From assembly GCF_019393635.1 (NCBI RefSeq), contig NC_057862.1, forward strand, positions 118,746,145 to 118,810,144: DNA of 64,000 nt, read 5' to 3'. This document shows, piece by piece, positions 44,901-56,147 of the stretch. The translations under genes were made by a program, and so were the position numbers. The notes below the pieces were generated by a model. The model made no database searches, was not told the DNA's origin, and saw only the letters and a list, made by a program, of their open reading frames with translations. This stretch comes from Dromiciops gliroides (Eukaryota > Chordata > Mammalia > Microbiotheria > Microbiotheriidae). The first letter of the stretch is position 1; each line of letters starts with the position of its first letter.

Positions 44901-47900
44901 CAGCACTATATTTTAGGGCAGAAACAGTTCTACTACAAGACTGTAAATTAAAAACTGGTTTGGACAGGTATCTGCACATTTCTTAAGTATTTACATGAAA
45001 ATAAAGGGAAAATATTAATCTGTAATAAAATAGATCACCTTCATACCTAAAACCTTCACCAATAAGCTTTTACTGCATTAAGTATTTTTTAAATGAGCAT
45101 AAGATAAGACACTGTAGTTTGTATATGAAAAAGAATGAACTTGGGGTTCTAAAGGCCAAAAGATCTGTCATCAATACTGCAAGCAATGAGAAAACTAACC
45201 CTACTAGACTAGTAGACAAAATGACAAGTACTTTATTATCTCTGATTCACAAAATGACTACTTTTAGATGAAAGTGTAAAACAGGAAGCTAATATAAGTG
45301 AATGAAGAAAAGTTCCTAAATAAGCTGTTGGCCTTAATTCAGGGTTAAATAACTTGATTTAAAGAGCAGGTAAAAGTTCAACAGATGTCTCGTGGAAAAC
45401 TTTTTATTGAACTCGGGTTCAAAAGGAGACCTGATTATACTGTTAATTTTGATGGCACATATGTACTATCAAATCAGGTTTACAGAATCCCTATTTGTCA
45501 TTGGCAAGCCTACACAGGTATTAGTAGCATGGTATATTATATTTTTAAGCCCCACTTTATTTATCTTGGTGGAGAGGGGAGAGTAGGAGAGTAGAGAGCT
45601 GAAAACAGGTCAAGATTATGGTAGGAAGAATGTGGCTTTCATGTTCAGCAGCTTCCATTATTTGGGTCAAATTTAGACTCAACCACTAGCCGTTAAGACT
45701 GTTTAAAAAGCACCAGGCAGGTAAAATTAGATTAATTATCCACATGGAGGATCACACTCAAGAGGAACAAGGCCCTCTGCTCTGAATCCTGTAAAAAAAA
45801 GAAGTGCATGAATAAAAAGTAGTACACAAAATTATTAGCACTTGTAAAGACAACTCTTCAGTATCTAGTTGTGTACTCAGATAAGCAAATTACGAAGTGA
45901 AATTCGTATTACTTGTACTCAAACTACAGACACATCATTATCTTAATATCTTAGGAAAGTCAGCAATGATAAATATTATAAAGAATGTACACTTATATAT
46001 CATATTTACAGTTTCTTCATAACTCTGTAAGGTAGGTAGTAAAAGATGAAAAACATGACAGGTATATGTTGTATCTATTAATGAACACTTTCCTGGATGA
46101 AGTAAACCTTAACAAAAATGAAACAAATGATCACAATGTATACTTCAGCAGTAATACCACATTCTCATTTCAAAATGTAAATTAATCTTTATGGATTTTC
46201 TACCATTTATTATCTGAAGAACCGTCAGTGGATTACCCTTATTATGGCAACATTTTGACCACCTAATTCCTCTTCGCTTTCAAATAGCTATCTTGGGGGT
46301 GAGGAGGAGCACAGGGACAGGGAGTGTGAGAGGAAGAAACAGATGGCCATCACAAGAAGTCTCCTTTGTTTTTTTAAAGCTAAACATACCACATCCCATT
46401 GAGGAAGACGTAGGGAAACTGGAACACTAATGCACTAAGGGTGGAGCTGTGAACAGATCCAACCATTCTGGAGAGCAATTTGGAACATACCCTTTGACCC
46501 ACCACTGGGTCTATAGCCCAAATAGATCACAAAAAAGGGAAAAGGAACCACATATATACAAAAAGATTTATAGACCTTTGTAAAGTGCTTTAAGGTTTGT
46601 GAAGCACTTTAAGTATCTTACTTCATTTAATTAGAAAAATGAAAACCAAAGGACTATCAATAACTTTAAAGTTTAAAAATTCAGGTTCATTTTCAACCTT
46701 CTACTGCTCCCTCATAGAATAATACTAAGATCTAGAACTGGAAGGGACTTTAAAGATCAATTTACTGAATTCCCTTCTTTTGCAGATATGAAATAGGTAA
46801 TATAACAACATTCTTAAGGGCATACCGATTTAAGTAGGAGAACTAGGATTGGAACATAGGTTTGACTGAATCCAAGGGCTCTATCCACTATACTACATTT
46901 TCTTATAATTTCTAAACAACAAACACCAAGTTATCCTGAGATATAAGGTCTTAAACATCATAATCACCTACATTTACATAGGTATAATTTACAAAATATA
47001 AGGCAAACAGTATAAGTACTCTTATTTTAAAGACAGGACAACTAAGGCTCAAGGGGTTGTGTGGCTGATGATTCAAGAACTGTGCATACAAGTCTTCTAG
47101 TTCCAAGCCCAATGTTCTTTCTACAAGCTAATACTCCCTTCTCCGCTGCCACCCCATGCTAGTTATTTACCCTGAGACAAAGGAAAACATAAGTCTTTGT
47201 CTATAATAGTGGGTGCTTCAAGAATTTACAAGAGACATCAAAACGCATGTCAGCCAAAGGAATGGAAAATTGAGGGAAAAGTCAAAAAGAGAGAGATGAC
47301 ATGCAAATTATACAGTCTTCCCCTTTTATCATACAATCACATTTATGTTATAAGCTACCATATCAAACATGTCTAGCCTTTTATTCCTTATGTAATCCCA
47401 AATATTCAGTTGTCTTGAAAAACATGTTCACTTGAACTTTAACTGTTGAAAATAGGAAAAAAAAAATTGAGCTCATTTTCTTCCTTAAACTTTCATTCCT
47501 TCTCAGTTTCTAAAGTAAACCACTCTTTAGAAAAATAAGAATTTTTGAGGAAGTTCAAGATTTCCCAGGTTAACATAACCATCAATTTCCTTTTCTTCCT
47601 AAAATTCCCATTTTGCCTCCTATTCCAGTTTACCCTTAGAGATCATTCAATTGAGCACACTTGTTTTATAGATACAGAATCTAAGGAAGAAAAGTGAACT
47701 GCTTAAGTTCCCTGAATTGTATCTTAAACATTTCACTTGAAAACTCAGCTGAATTCTGTGAAATCTTATTCATTTTTACTGAGTGACCTCCTAATCACTT
47801 TTGTAATAAACTCAGGCTTCATATGTTTCAGTCTAGTCATTAAAATAGCCAGACCTGGGCCCTGTTCCTTCGGATTATCTCCTTTAGTTCTCCTCTTTTG

Positions 47901-50900
47901 TTTCCAAGCCCCTGTCTCCAAAGTAAATGTATCATTCTTTATCCTCTGATCTGTACTTTTTATTAGCACTATACATGACATGAGCCTAAAATCTATCAGA
48001 AGGGGTTTTTCCCTATGAGAAACTTTTTTTTTTTTAAGTGGGGCAATGAGGATTAAGTGACTTGCCCAGGGTCACACAGCTAGTAAGTTTCAAGTGCCTG
48101 AGGCCAGATTGGAACTCAGGTCCTCCTGAATCCAGGGCCAGTTCTTCATCCACTGCACCAGTGAGATGCAGCAGGGGCTGGGAAGCTCTTCCTGTGAAAA
48201 ATGATTAATCTCAAGGCACTATAAAAGTCTAGATTGATCAACTAGATATCAGGACAGACATACCAAGGAAGTATGGGGAAATAAAAATATATAGCAGGAA
48301 GCTAAATGTTAATCAGGTGCTCTACTACCTGGTTGACCCAGGAGACAGATAATCCCAGAGGTCAGGATTGTCATATCAAAAGTCCCTCTTGGAACTTCAG
48401 GCGCTTACTAACTGTGTGACCCTGGGCAAGTCACTTAACCCCAATTGACTCACCAAAAAACCCAAAACAAAACAAAAAAACAAACAATAAAACTTCTCAC
48501 CCACGCCATGACATATCCTTCACTTTCTAATCATTCTATAAAAATTAAAATACTTTTGGCTCAGGAAATACAAAGATAGAAGAATAAAAAACCTGAAGGT
48601 TAGAGGATACCATAAATCACAACACAAATAACTAATTAATTTTTGGTGACTCCTCTGTATATATTTTAAAGCAACTGTATTTTACATAAAATATTTTTTA
48701 TTTAGAAATGCAAGATGTGTAGAGAACGTGGCATTTTCTTTTTAATTAGGCGTACATCAGAATATCCGCTTAACATTTCTTTCCCTATTTAGTTCATCCA
48801 TTTTCACCTGTCTTCCTTTCTGTAAAAATTTCCTACTTATTCAGTGCCAGTCCTGTAACCATATTTGTTTCCTGATGCCGGGTGATGTTATCTTCATTTC
48901 TCCTCACCATGGATTCTGCTTTAGCCAACAAAGCTCCTTGTAGTCCTCTGTATATGTCTACTTGTATCACTTTGCCATCTCTCCACCCCACATTCTTGCT
49001 AAGAAAACATTCCTTTTACCTTCAAAGACTGAGATACATAAAACTTCCCTTTCCTAACCCATCTCCAATTGCCACCATAAGCATTATATTAATTTTCTTG
49101 TCTTTGGATATCTTTTGCAATCATGTGCTATATTTTATAGCTAATTAAGATTACAAAGCCCTTGTGGGCAAGGACAACACATCTACAATAGCTATACTAA
49201 CAAACATACAATGCAGTTAATATTTATGATAATCCATTACTCTAAGTATGGAACACCCTAACTCATTTTGCATCTTTCCATAGTACCTACTATAGTGCTC
49301 TGCTCAAAATGAGCTCTGAAATACTACTGACTGAAGTATTACCAAGGGGCCTCACACTAATTCCCACAATAGTGTAATTTTTCTTTGATGTCATGAAATT
49401 TACGGCCAAATGCCTCCTTTTATCCCACTAATAATTCAGACTATGAGAAATGAAGAAAATAGCATGCAGTTTTATAAATGGCATCTGTTCCTATTAAATG
49501 CCATTCTGTGGTCACTTAAGGATGGAAAAGCAAAGTAAGAACATAAGACATCAGGCTGAGGTGGAAATCTGAACTCTGGCTTTGAACTGAGGGGAAAGTC
49601 TGAACTCAGTCTTTGGTCTCAAAGAAGCAGCATAGCAATCGATAGCCAAGTGGCAACTTCATCTGACTGTAAACAAGCAGCTGGTATGGACCATGTCTAT
49701 TAGAGAATGATATATTAAACACCATTTTATTAGGGAAATTAAATGTTACTATGAAAACATAAATTTTATAAATTCTAATTTTTCACTGAAAACCATTTAT
49801 TAATAAGTAATCAGAGATTTGCTTTGGGGGTAGGGGATGGGCAGTGTCTGTGTGTATACTCAAAGAAAGACCACACTAATTTAAAGGGATGGATAAGGTT
49901 AAAAGTACACTAAAAATTACTGTTGACAAATTTTGGTTAATTAAATTAAAACGGACTTTAAAAAAACCAATTTTACCAATATCTGTTAGACACATCTGTT
50001 TAGGAGTCTGAACAGTGAAATCAAATCTGTTTTTTAGAACTCTAATTAAGAAACAGTTACCAGTTGCAATGTTAAATAACGGAATCCTGCAAGAAGTCAA
50101 GAGTACAACTTACCTTGTGTGGAGTACTTATACATTTAAGTCTTAAATATTCTCTTAAATGTTTAAAAAGAATTTTACTAATTTAGTTTTTTAGTATCTC
50201 TATCATCTAAGTTCAGCAATTTTCACAGGTAATTTGCTCTTTCCTTTGGCATTGAATGTCAGAAGGCTACACAGAATTATGACGTCTAGGCTCATCTTGA
50301 GGTATCTCTGGATATGAGCAGAAGAAACTAAAGTATCAGTCAATGTGATGAAACATGAAAAAGGGTATTTATATAATACTATTGTAAGGGCACTTGAGCA
50401 CTTTATCATTATTTCATTTTGAATGACAGTATAATGAAGGGAGCAAGTATATAACTCAGAAGAAACTTCCTCCTGAGGACAGAGTCCAATTTGTTAAAGA
50501 AAACTTTCCCACTTTCCTCCTTGTTCCTGTTGTTTAGGACTCCCATGTAGATCTAATATCCTCCTCCCACTCATCAACAGAGAAAGACAAGAAATGAATA
50601 TAAAGCTCAGCCCTCCTATACCATTAAATACCATTAAATACCATCACCTCAGATCAACAGGGTTAAGTGAACCAGCTAAAAAGGAGGCTGCAAATTTTCC
50701 CCACAGTGTTTTTCTTTAAATGAGTTAGGCTAATAATAATTATCATTATATAAATATAATTATGTATCAAATAATTGTGTTATTAATTATTGTTAATATA
50801 TGACATATAAATATAATTATATAACAAATAATTATATGAATTATTAATAGTTACAGTCAGGGCTGACAACCTCAAAACAATTACATTGCACACAGGAAAG

Positions 50901-53900
50901 AGGGAGCTAACTATGAGGTATAGTATTTTCAGAACCTCATCCCATTCTTATTTATGTGGTGCTCTAAAGTTCTTTTTGAGATGTATATAATTAGTTCTCA
51001 GTAAACTGAGGAGGGGAAAAGATCAACTGGGAAACACTCCTCTATTTTATCAGTTCCATCATATATTGTATGACAGAAATTTAGAAAATGCTAGTTCATA
51101 GATTTTTCTCAGTCCTTTAAATCCCACACCTTTCTGTTAAGACCTACAAGTTTATTTGCCTATACCTATTCCCTTCATAACCCTGGTGACTTAAATTTCA
51201 TTCCCTCTACTGAAATTGTATTTTTGTAAGTCACCAATAGACCCCTTTTATTGCTGGCTTCAATGATCTTTTCTCTATCTTCATTCTTCTTAACAACACT
51301 GTTGTATAACAGTGCTAAGTATCTCCACCCTCTCACTTCTAAGATATTATGGTATTCTGGTTTTTATTCTACCTATGTTCAAGCTATTCCTACTTAAACT
51401 TCTCGTGTGTATGTTTTCTCTCCAACCGTCCCAGTAGGTTTAAACTTTGGCTTAAGTTTTTCCAGAGATGTCAGGCTATCCCTAAAGTCACTAGCTAATC
51501 TTGTCACTTCACTTCAGTGGCCCTTAATTTCCTCATTTTTAAAATGGTGGAGTTGAATGACACCATTTCCAAGATTAAATCCAGCACAGATTCTATTATT
51601 TCCCACTTTCTTTGCTAGCTCCCGTTTGCTCTGTTTAGCTATAGAAAAATTCCCAAGTTTTATCCTTTCTATATCCAAAGTCTCTCATTGAAACACTTGT
51701 ATATTTTTTGCCTTAAACTGCCATCTTTCTATGATGATGACTTCCAAATCCATATGTTCAATCCTGATCTCTCACTCTCAACCTTTAAGTCTAACTATAT
51801 ATTAAAAATTTCTACTTGGATGCCAAACTCCCCCAACTCCCAAATTTAAAGCCAAATTCATCATCCTTCTGAAACAAGATCCCTCCTCTGTCTGGTATCA
51901 AGAGTCTCTTCTAAGGTCTAAAGATGCCTCTGAAGTCATTGTTGTTTCATAGTTTTGTTCATCATTTATACACAGTAGATATAGCCTAGTAATTTATGCT
52001 TTAAAATGTCTCTTTCCCTTCCTCTCCATTCCCACCACCTTAGTTCATCTGGCTTACTGCAATAACCACCTGTGTTATCCACTATGACTCTTCCCACCAA
52101 ATCTGTCTTCCATACTGATGATCAAATCTTCATTAAAAAAACCTTTAAGTCATGAATAGTGTGCTGAACATAGAAAATGCTGACCACAGTGTGAATGATG
52201 TTGCATATCACTGGTGGGGAAGGGCAACTATAGCTACTGGATGTGCTCCCTCCTCTCTGGAGTGTAAGGAATGTGGCAGGGCAGGCGGCTTTAAGGATAA
52301 TTAATGAAAGCTTCAAGACGAACTAATGATTGAGATCAAACCCCTTTGGCCTAAGCAAACCAAACCAATGTCCTATCATTAATAAGTTATAAACTAAGTA
52401 AAAGGCGGTTGATCAATTTTGTTCAGCTTTGAATTTCCTCTCTTTATAATAAACAAATACTATATATCATACTGTACCATTTGAGGCCCACTCAAATAGG
52501 AAGGGTTTTTTCAAGCTGGTAGTCAGTTTACCACATTCATTTAGTGATGCAATATGCTCAGGGACGCTGGGAAGGCATTAAATATAAAAGGGTCTCTTAG
52601 GAAGGGACATGTCCGTGTGCCTGCTCGGTCAGTTCCTCACCTTGCAGATCGTCTGTTTCAGGTACTGCTTTGTCCACAGATGTACTTTCCACTTGGGTAG
52701 ATGCTACAGAGTCTGATAAAAGTGACTGATTTGATACAGGGCTAAAAGAGAGAAGGATAAATCTTTAGATTTAAAAAAGTCCGAGAAAGTTCATGTTTCA
52801 ATTATTTAGTATTTTTAGATAATCAAGCAACAATCCAACTAATTGTAGTAGTTTGTAACAACATAAGGAATCAACAAAAGGAGGAATTTTTAGTACATCT
52901 AAATGTACTAGAAAACCAATAATATTTTTGAACTAAGTACTTCAGTTAGAAAGAAGTTCAAATGCCCCATTAAGTAATTCTTTCCATCAGAAGGTACAGT
53001 AGGAACATCTATAACATGCTTCAGGTACTAGAGGAAGGTGATATGAGTGACACAAAGAATAAATGCTTAAAAACCATTACGATTAAGGTAAACAGCCACA
53101 AATGATATGGTGGCACAGTGGTGAGAATGTGGACTTGGAGTGAGGAGGGCCCGAGTTCAAATTTTGCTTCAGACATTTAGTAACTGTGATTCTGGGCAAA
53201 TCACTTAACCTCTCTGTGCCTCAGCTTCCTCATATGGAAAGAGAGGGGTTTGAATTGATGTCCTCTATAGTTTCTTTCACTTCTAAGTTAGGCCTTATGA
53301 ACCTAGGAAAGTAGGAAATTAGTTTTGACATAATATATCAACTGTGGAGTAAGAACATAATGCAATAAAATTTGTTTAAAGTCTCTAAACTGACGGAAAA
53401 GTCAAAGTTAAAAATATACTAATGTACACATGAAGGAAGGCTTACTCAGTTTAATCTTCACTCAATGTATGGTACTATGTTTCAAAAGAATATGAAACAG
53501 ACTTACATTCTTTAGCAAAAAATAATTTGTTAATACTGGAAAATATGTTGGATTTGGATTCACGAAAACAAAATGTCAATCATGGGTAGGACAATCAGCT
53601 ACATGTATAACCTTTAAAAAGTCATTTGATCTACTAAGACCTCAGTCTCATCTGTAAAATGACAGAGAGTTGAACTACTTGGCTTCTGAGGTTCTTCTCA
53701 GTTCAGATCTGTGATCTGGGGAACAAGGCAATGAGCATTTTAAGCATCAGTTTACTTCTTTGTAAACTGGGTTCTAATACTATGTGCACTACATCCAACC
53801 CACAGGTAGGAAGAAAGCAAATCATCAAATCTTAACATATAAATGAACTTGGGACAGAGAAAACACAAGAGAACTTTATCAATAAATTAATGTTTAAAAA

Positions 53901-56128
53901 CTTGACCAGCTATAATTCTTAATACTACAGAGGGATCCAAAGAATAAGGAAGTTCCCAGAGGGAAAACAAAGACAAAAATAAAATTGTTTTAATGTAAAA
54001 TGAGAACAACAGAAGTTACAGACCTGGACATAAACCACCAGAATGAAACTCACTTTTTCACACACAATTCCTCAGGAAGCAAATGGGTCAAACATAAGTA
54101 CTATATACTTTCTTTTTAATTATCTTTTTAATTGAGTCTTCAAGAGTCCTTACCTTGGCTGCATAGATGGGGAAGACGTGGAGTCTAATGTTGATTGAGC
54201 TTCTGGGACGTTGCCATCTGTGCACTGAACTGGTAAAGATTCAGACAGACTACTGACAGAAGTTGCTGTAAAAATACCACATTTCACATTAAAGTTTATA
54301 TACGTTGGCAAGTTTTCCACTAAATATCAAACATTGTTTTACTACCTCATTTAGAAATACTTGTTACCATATACATGTTTCCTCAACAGATCTCCAATGA
54401 ACTATTTTAAGCAAAGTAATAGTTTTAAGGTTAGAAGGATAAACTAGGAAGAAAAATCCACCCATTTTATTACTGTTGTTGTTTAACCCACAAACATCTC
54501 CCTAGTCTAAATCCACACATATGTGGTTGGTAAAAAACTTCAAAAGTGGTCTACCATCAAATATACCTTAAGAGTTTGAGGTTAGAATTAAATGTCATTC
54601 TCAGTCCAGTAGGTTATCCTTTCAAGTGTTTCATAAGTATAATGAAGACACTAAATGTGTACTGACATTATTGTCATTTCTAATACCTGTATCTAATGCC
54701 TACTTAAGTCCTTTAGCAATTTTTCCTCTAACGAACTTATATAAATATATATTTATATATTTATATATATAAAATTTATATATTATTATATAATTTATAT
54801 ATTTATATTTATATATATATATAAAAAACTCTAAAATCTAATCATCAGTTCTCATGAATATAATAAATACAAGAGTTAAAGCAAGAAAAAAGACCTACTT
54901 GTTTATATTACACAGTGTTGTTTTTGTTAAGTTTGTCCAATTCTTTGTGACCCCATATGGGGGGTTTTTTTTGGCAAAGATAGTAGTGGTTTGCCATTTC
55001 CTTCTCCAGAGGAAGAAGGCAAACATAGGTTAAGTGACTTGCCTAGGACCACAGTGCTAGTGAGTACTGAGGGCCAGGTTTGAACTCAGGTCTTCCTGAC
55101 TCCAGGCCCAGTGTTCTATCTACTGAACCACCTAGCTACCTCCAAGGCAGAGGTTAAAGTGACTTACTTTTAAGGTGAATGCAAAATAGCAGAGATATTT
55201 CTTATTACAACTAGAAATCATTTAAAACTAATTTCTGTTTAAGTATCATAAGAACACTTTTGGAAATATCAACATGAAAATATAAAAATATTCTATCATC
55301 TACGGCAAAAATGCAATTAATCTTGAGGTGACAATTCTAATACAAGCTCCTGCTTATTCACTTGATTTAGAACCTTTTGGGAAACTGAAGTAAAAAAAAA
55401 ATATATTTCAATATTAGCTTAAAGAAAAATCAGGGACATTTCCATTAAGTTGACTCTGGATTTTGATTTAGACTATGAAACAACAAAAAACAAACAAGGA
55501 TTTTAGAAGCTGTAAAAAATAACTCATACTCTTCACTAAAATGTTTAAGGCATTTTTGTTTGTCTTTTTACCAGCCACTTATCACTATTAAACTGTGGGG
55601 ACGCTCTTTTCTCCAACAGATGTCTTTTCTACTTATAAAGACATAAAATAACTCCCATTAGCTGGAGATAAAAATTTTCCCCAATGGAGAATTCTTAGTC
55701 CTCCATGCCTACCCCCTACACTCTGCAGATTAAGTAATACTTTCAAAGGTCTGCATGACAATTTGCAATATATTCTATAATTATCCTGGGTGAATAGTTA
55801 GTTAAAAGTTACCAAAGATATACATGTATCATACACACACATGTTCATATGTATATACACAATGCGTGTGTGTGTGTGTGTGTGTGTGTAGGGTGTGTTG
55901 TAGTAAGTGAGCAAAGAGTCTCTAGTTTATACACATTACTTAAAATAGATACACTCCTCATAAGAACTACTTACCAGGTGGGCTAATTCTACCATTACTA
56001 CTATTCTGTCTTTGAAGATGTTCTTTATAGCATACTGAACACATGCCATTTGTACGAGGGTTTCCATAAAATCCACAGCCAGTGGAACAAAGCATAGGCA
56101 CTTGGCTATGGTTAGTTTCTTGAGCCAT
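41794..56128 (-). CDS. ZFAND6: ZFAND6 (AWP1), A20/AN1 zinc-finger protein 6, complete CDS
   Basis: This is a ubiquitin-binding adaptor. Family members bind polyubiquitin through the A20 finger, and ZFAND6 is described as associating with PRK1 and TRAF2, modulating NF-kB, and helping PEX5 export from peroxisomes. Five coding exons (55975-56128, 54154-54265, 52641-52741, 43354-43467, 41794-41942) join in frame to 630 bases, 209 codons plus TGA. The A20 finger ligands are Cys14, Cys18, Cys30 and Cys33. A Ser/Thr-rich acidic linker spans roughly 45-135. The AN1 finger is C150-x2-C153-x10-C164-x-C166-x4-C171-x2-H174-x5-H180-x-C182, all eight ligands present. The protein ends VVGEKIQKI. The sequence after the A20 finger ([12 protein letters not shown]) separates it from paralogue ZFAND5. 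The product is one residue longer than human isoform a as I recall it, from an extra Pro in the linker. Confidence 0.97.
41943..43353. other. ZFAND6 last intron
   Basis: 1.4 kb of mostly unique AT-rich sequence with one reverse MIR-like copy at 42415-42595. No young SINE. Confidence 0.75.
42415..42595 (-). mobile_element. MIR-like SINE, reverse
   Basis: 'gggatttagagttagaaaga', 'catttttacagataaagaaa', 'ttgcccaagatcacactggg' and 'gcgttctactccatcacact'. Confidence 0.65.
43354..43467 (-). CDS. ZFAND6: ZFAND6 fourth coding exon (start of AN1 finger)
   Basis: It is 114 bp with acceptor GTTAG|CTT and donor CTG|GTAAGA. It encodes [20 protein letters not shown], the basic KQKKNR stretch and [11 protein letters not shown] with the first two AN1 cysteines (150 and 153). 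Confidence 0.96.
43940..44465 (+). mobile_element. L2-type LINE 3' end
   Basis: 'caacttcaatggctttctac', 'ttgatctacttaacacctaa', 'taaactccctgagggcaggt' and 'catagatgcttaacaaatat'. Confidence 0.6.
46400..46560 (+). mobile_element. LINE-1 3' region fragment
   Basis: 'ggaaactggaacactaatgc', 'ccaaccattctggagagcaa', 'taccctttgacccaccactg' and 'tctatagcccaaatagatca' are typical of the L1 region near the 3' end. Confidence 0.75.
46730..46905 (-). mobile_element. MIR-like SINE, reverse
   Basis: 'ctagaactggaagggacttt', 'gcatacc' region and 'ctctatccactatactacat'. Confidence 0.55.
48022..48165 (-). mobile_element. CORE-SINE (A type), reverse
   Basis: T-run, GTGGGGCAATGAGGATTAAG, CACACAGCTAGTAAGTTTCA, TCCTCCTGAATCCAGGGCC; the head is slightly truncated. 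Confidence 0.9.
48385..48490 (+). mobile_element. 5'-truncated CORE-SINE (B type)
   Basis: Begins inside the core ('ggcgcttactaactgtgtga'), then CCCCAATTGACTCACC and a CAAAA-rich tail. Confidence 0.85.
48780..49340 (+). mobile_element. L2-type LINE 3' end
   Basis: 'ctaattaagattacaaagcc', 'cttgtgggcaaggacaacac' and 'ttccatagtacctactatag', ending near 'gagctctgaaatactactga'. Confidence 0.5.
50747..50846 (+). repeat. AT-rich tandem duplication, unit about 55-60 bp
   Basis: Two copies start ATATAAATATAATTAT and end TTATTAAT..., with AACAAATAATTAT / ATCAAATAATTGT in between. Confidence 0.8.
51110..52120 (+). mobile_element. Probable ancient LINE body (L2-like)
   Basis: 'gatgacttccaaatccatat' and 'caatcctgatctctcactct', with a pyrimidine bias like the other L2 pieces. 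Strongly decayed and tentative. Confidence 0.35.
52641..52741 (-). CDS. ZFAND6: ZFAND6 third coding exon (linker)
   Basis: It is 101 bp with acceptor TTTTAG|CCC and donor AAG|GTGAGG. It encodes [20 protein letters not shown] and on to TDDLQ, completing the Ser/Thr-rich linker. Phases match both neighbours. Confidence 0.95.
52742..54153. other. ZFAND6 intron between coding exons 2 and 3
   Basis: 1.4 kb with MIR-like copies near 53.1-53.3 and 53.5-53.75 kb. The remainder is unique AT-rich sequence. Confidence 0.75.
53105..53295 (+). mobile_element. MIR-like SINE
   Basis: 'gatatggtggcacagtggtg', 'cccgagttcaaattttgctt', 'caaatcacttaacctctctg' and 'cctcagcttcctcatatgga'. Confidence 0.75.
54154..54265 (-). 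CDS. ZFAND6: ZFAND6 second coding exon (linker)
   Basis: It is 112 bp with acceptor TTACAG|CAA and donor AAG|GTAAGG. It encodes [20 protein letters not shown] and on to SSPSMQP, then two bases of Ser89. It is part of the low-complexity Ser-rich linker, which also carries the extra Pro. Confidence 0.95.
54738..54826. repeat. TATA/TTATAT low-complexity block
   Basis: Nearly pure A/T with repeating TTATATATTTATA units. Confidence 0.9.
54915..55143 (-). mobile_element. Mar-1-type SINE, reverse
   Basis: 'gttgtttttgttaagtttgt', 'tttgccatttccttctccag', 'ggttaagtgacttgcctagg' and head 'ctactgaaccacctagctac'. Confidence 0.85.
55866..55889. repeat. (GT)12 microsatellite
   Basis: Twelve GT units, 86 bp downstream of the ZFAND6 A20 exon donor in gene orientation. 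Confidence 0.95.
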
Positions 56129-56147
56129 GTTCCTCTCTTCTGTGCAC
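55975..56147 (-). CDS. ZFAND6: ZFAND6 first coding exon (A20 zinc finger)
   Basis: The acceptor TTTCAG|GTG is followed by 19 bases of 5' UTR, then ATG at 56126-56128. It encodes residues 1-51 ([20 protein letters not shown] onward) plus one base of codon 52; the donor is CTG|GTAAGT. Because it begins with a splice acceptor, at least one untranslated exon lies farther right. It holds the whole A20 finger. Confidence 0.96.

Larger units (their letters stand above)
43468..52640. other. ZFAND6 intron between coding exons 3 and 4
   Basis: 9.2 kb. L2-type LINE pieces, an L1 3' piece, two CORE-SINE copies near 48 kb, MIR-like pieces and an AT tandem repeat are listed. Bases 44.5-46.3, 47.2-48.0 and 49.4-50.7 kb show nothing recognisable. 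Confidence 0.75.
54266..55974. other. ZFAND6 intron between coding exons 1 and 2
   Basis: 1.7 kb with a TATA-type AT block, a reverse Mar-1 SINE and a GT repeat. The rest is unrecognised. Confidence 0.75.

Noticed and set aside
45385-45594. Two overlapping 64-69 codon plus-strand frames in the ZFAND6 intron
   Set aside because: No family match and no sign of splice sites; likely chance.
56126-56128. Upstream extension of the ZFAND6 frame to 56200 (an added N-terminal stretch)
   Set aside because: The extension crosses the splice acceptor at 56148 into intron sequence. The conserved start is the ATG at 56126-56128.
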